From Microcebus murinus (Eukaryota > Chordata > Mammalia > Primates > Cheirogaleidae), in assembly GCF_040939455.1 (NCBI RefSeq), contig NC_134108.1, forward strand, positions 52,389,501 to 52,453,500: 64,000 bases of DNA. Direction: 5' to 3'. Of the stretch, positions 62,931 to 64,000 are shown one piece after another (position 1 is the first letter of the stretch; every line of letters starts with the position of its first letter). The notes under the pieces are model-generated. The model was not told the origin of the DNA. It was given only the letters and a program-made list of their open reading frames with translations, and did not search any database. The position numbers and the translations under genes were made by a program.

Positions 62931-63478
62931 TTGGTCATAAGAACTTGCATTTGTATCAAGTAACACAAAGCCTTTCCCTGTCTCCATCCTTTCAATCAGG
63001 TAACAGTGTTGTGTTGCTCAGGTTGGCATGTTACTTCTGTGACTATAGGAGATATTCATTTGGGGGTGATTGAGGTACCTTATTTTAAGTATCTTTCTAA
63101 ATTACATGTGACACTTAAATGCAGCTAGGTCATGGACTTCCTCCAAATTAATAAAACTAAACTTTTTGGCAACATGGGAGAGATTTTCTAGGACTAAATG
63201 AATCATTAGGAATGAGTAAATCCCAGACATAAAAAATGTTCTATAATTTAAAAGATAAAGATGTATGTCAAGAAGCATAATAAATCTTAGAACAACCCCA
63301 AATGTGTCCATTTGTCTTTGTCAACAAATACTGGAAAGAACCAAAATAAATAGCCAGACATGGAATACCAAATGATCTATGCTTTTAAAAACCTACTAAG
63401 CTAATATATACTTTCTTAGGAAAAAAACCTTATACTATAATATATACTGAAGAATTAAAATAGTTTCACATGTTACTT
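62931..63478. other. No recognisable gene or repeat
   Basis: AT-rich. The 69-aa minus-strand frame has no motif. Confidence 0.4.
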
Positions 63479-63810
63479 TATGTGATGGTATTAATAGTGG
63501 GGACTTTTAAGAGGTGATTAGGTCATGAGGATTTTGCCTTCATGAATGGATTAATGCCATTATCACAAAAGTGGGTTAGTTATTACAAGTGTGGGCTCCT
63601 GATAAAAGGATAAGTTTGACCCCATAACTCTCTGTCTCTCACACTTGCTTCTGCTTTCCCCTGTCCACTGTGAGTGACCCTCACCAGAAGCCAGTGCCTT
63701 GTTCCTGGACTTCCCGGTCTCCAGAACTGTGAGCCAAATAAACTTCTGTTCCTTATTAATTACCCAATCTGTAATATTCTGTTACAGCAACAGAAAATGA
63801 GCTAAGACTA
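63479..63810 (+). mobile_element. MaLR LTR (MLT1/MST type), 5' truncated
   Basis: 'taagaggtgattaggtcatg', 'cctcaccagaagccagtgcc', 'ctccagaactgtgagccaaa' with an AATAAA signal near 63,737, and an end 'gagctaagac' are the plus-strand MaLR LTR order. The start of the LTR is missing. Confidence 0.85.
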
Positions 63811-64000
63811 TATGTTTTTATTCCTCTTTCTATTCTCTGTCTTCAGTTTCTAATATAGATTTTTATTCTATTTCTCCACATACTAACCAGTTTTCAGCTT
63901 GAAATAGAGGGAAATATGCCAGGTTCTATCAGTTGGAATTTGGGCATATATGTTTATCCATTCATTTGGGCCTTCACTGGTTTTCACATATGATGGAAAG
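63811..64000. other. No recognisable feature
   Basis: The final 190 bases show nothing I can name. Confidence 0.4.

Overview
The window is nuclear DNA from a strepsirrhine primate, most probably a lemur. Its Alu elements carry an A-rich linker unlike the human one: an A/T-rich run with 'aatagaaag' and 'aattggccaac' precedes the right arm. This is the lemuriform AluL type. Common mammalian L2, MIR, MLT1 (MaLR), MER1/Charlie3 and L1M fossils surround them. I found no cellular protein-coding gene, tRNA, rRNA or CRISPR array. The window reads as intergenic or deep intronic sequence whose only recognisable coding capacity belongs to transposable elements.

Layout. 1-775 is an L2 fragment. An AluL lies at 2314-2647. 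From 3 to 13 kb there are scattered L2 and MIR remnants, one MLT1 LTR (about 12.84-13.24 kb) and a curious exact 61-bp duplication (4852-4912 = 6074-6134). 13.3-18.9 kb is largely free of recognisable repeats and holds a microexon-like motif near 17,053. A minus-strand Alu lies at about 18.92-19.26 kb. An L2 at 21.1-22.2 kb is split by an MLT1 LTR. A second young AluL is at 26,607-26,944. At 28.5-29.8 kb an old L1 3' end is split by a solo ERV1-like LTR with a 4-bp target duplication. 34-40.6 kb is mostly unannotatable, with a possible conserved regulatory block at about 38.43-38.83 kb. 40.66-46.32 kb is a nest: one MLT1 LTR is split by an L1MA-like fragment that itself holds an Alu monomer, and a neighbouring MLT1 is split by a near-complete Charlie3 hAT transposon with a perfect 8-bp target duplication. 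48.3-48.6 kb is another Alu.

The main object is a full-length minus-strand L1 at 52,008-58,927. It has a 14-bp target duplication, a 1.4-kb GC-rich 5'UTR with a YY1-type site at its very start, an intact ORF1 (329 aa), and an ORF2 with all endonuclease and reverse-transcriptase landmarks. ORF2 is killed by three independent lesions: a nonsense codon, an Alu inserted inside the RT domain, and a 2-bp frame loss before the C-terminal cysteine-rich domain. Downstream, an L2 (59.0-61.4 kb) is interrupted by an old L1 3'UTR and by an ERV1-like LTR with CCAAT, TATA and AATAAA signals. An old L1 piece and a MaLR LTR close the window.

The genes here do not act together as a host pathway. They are layers of retrotransposition and DNA transposition whose nesting gives a relative insertion history. 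I did not find a new biological system. The best leads are the 61-bp copied segment, the microexon-like motif, the 38.4-38.8 kb block and the L1 with an intact ORF1.
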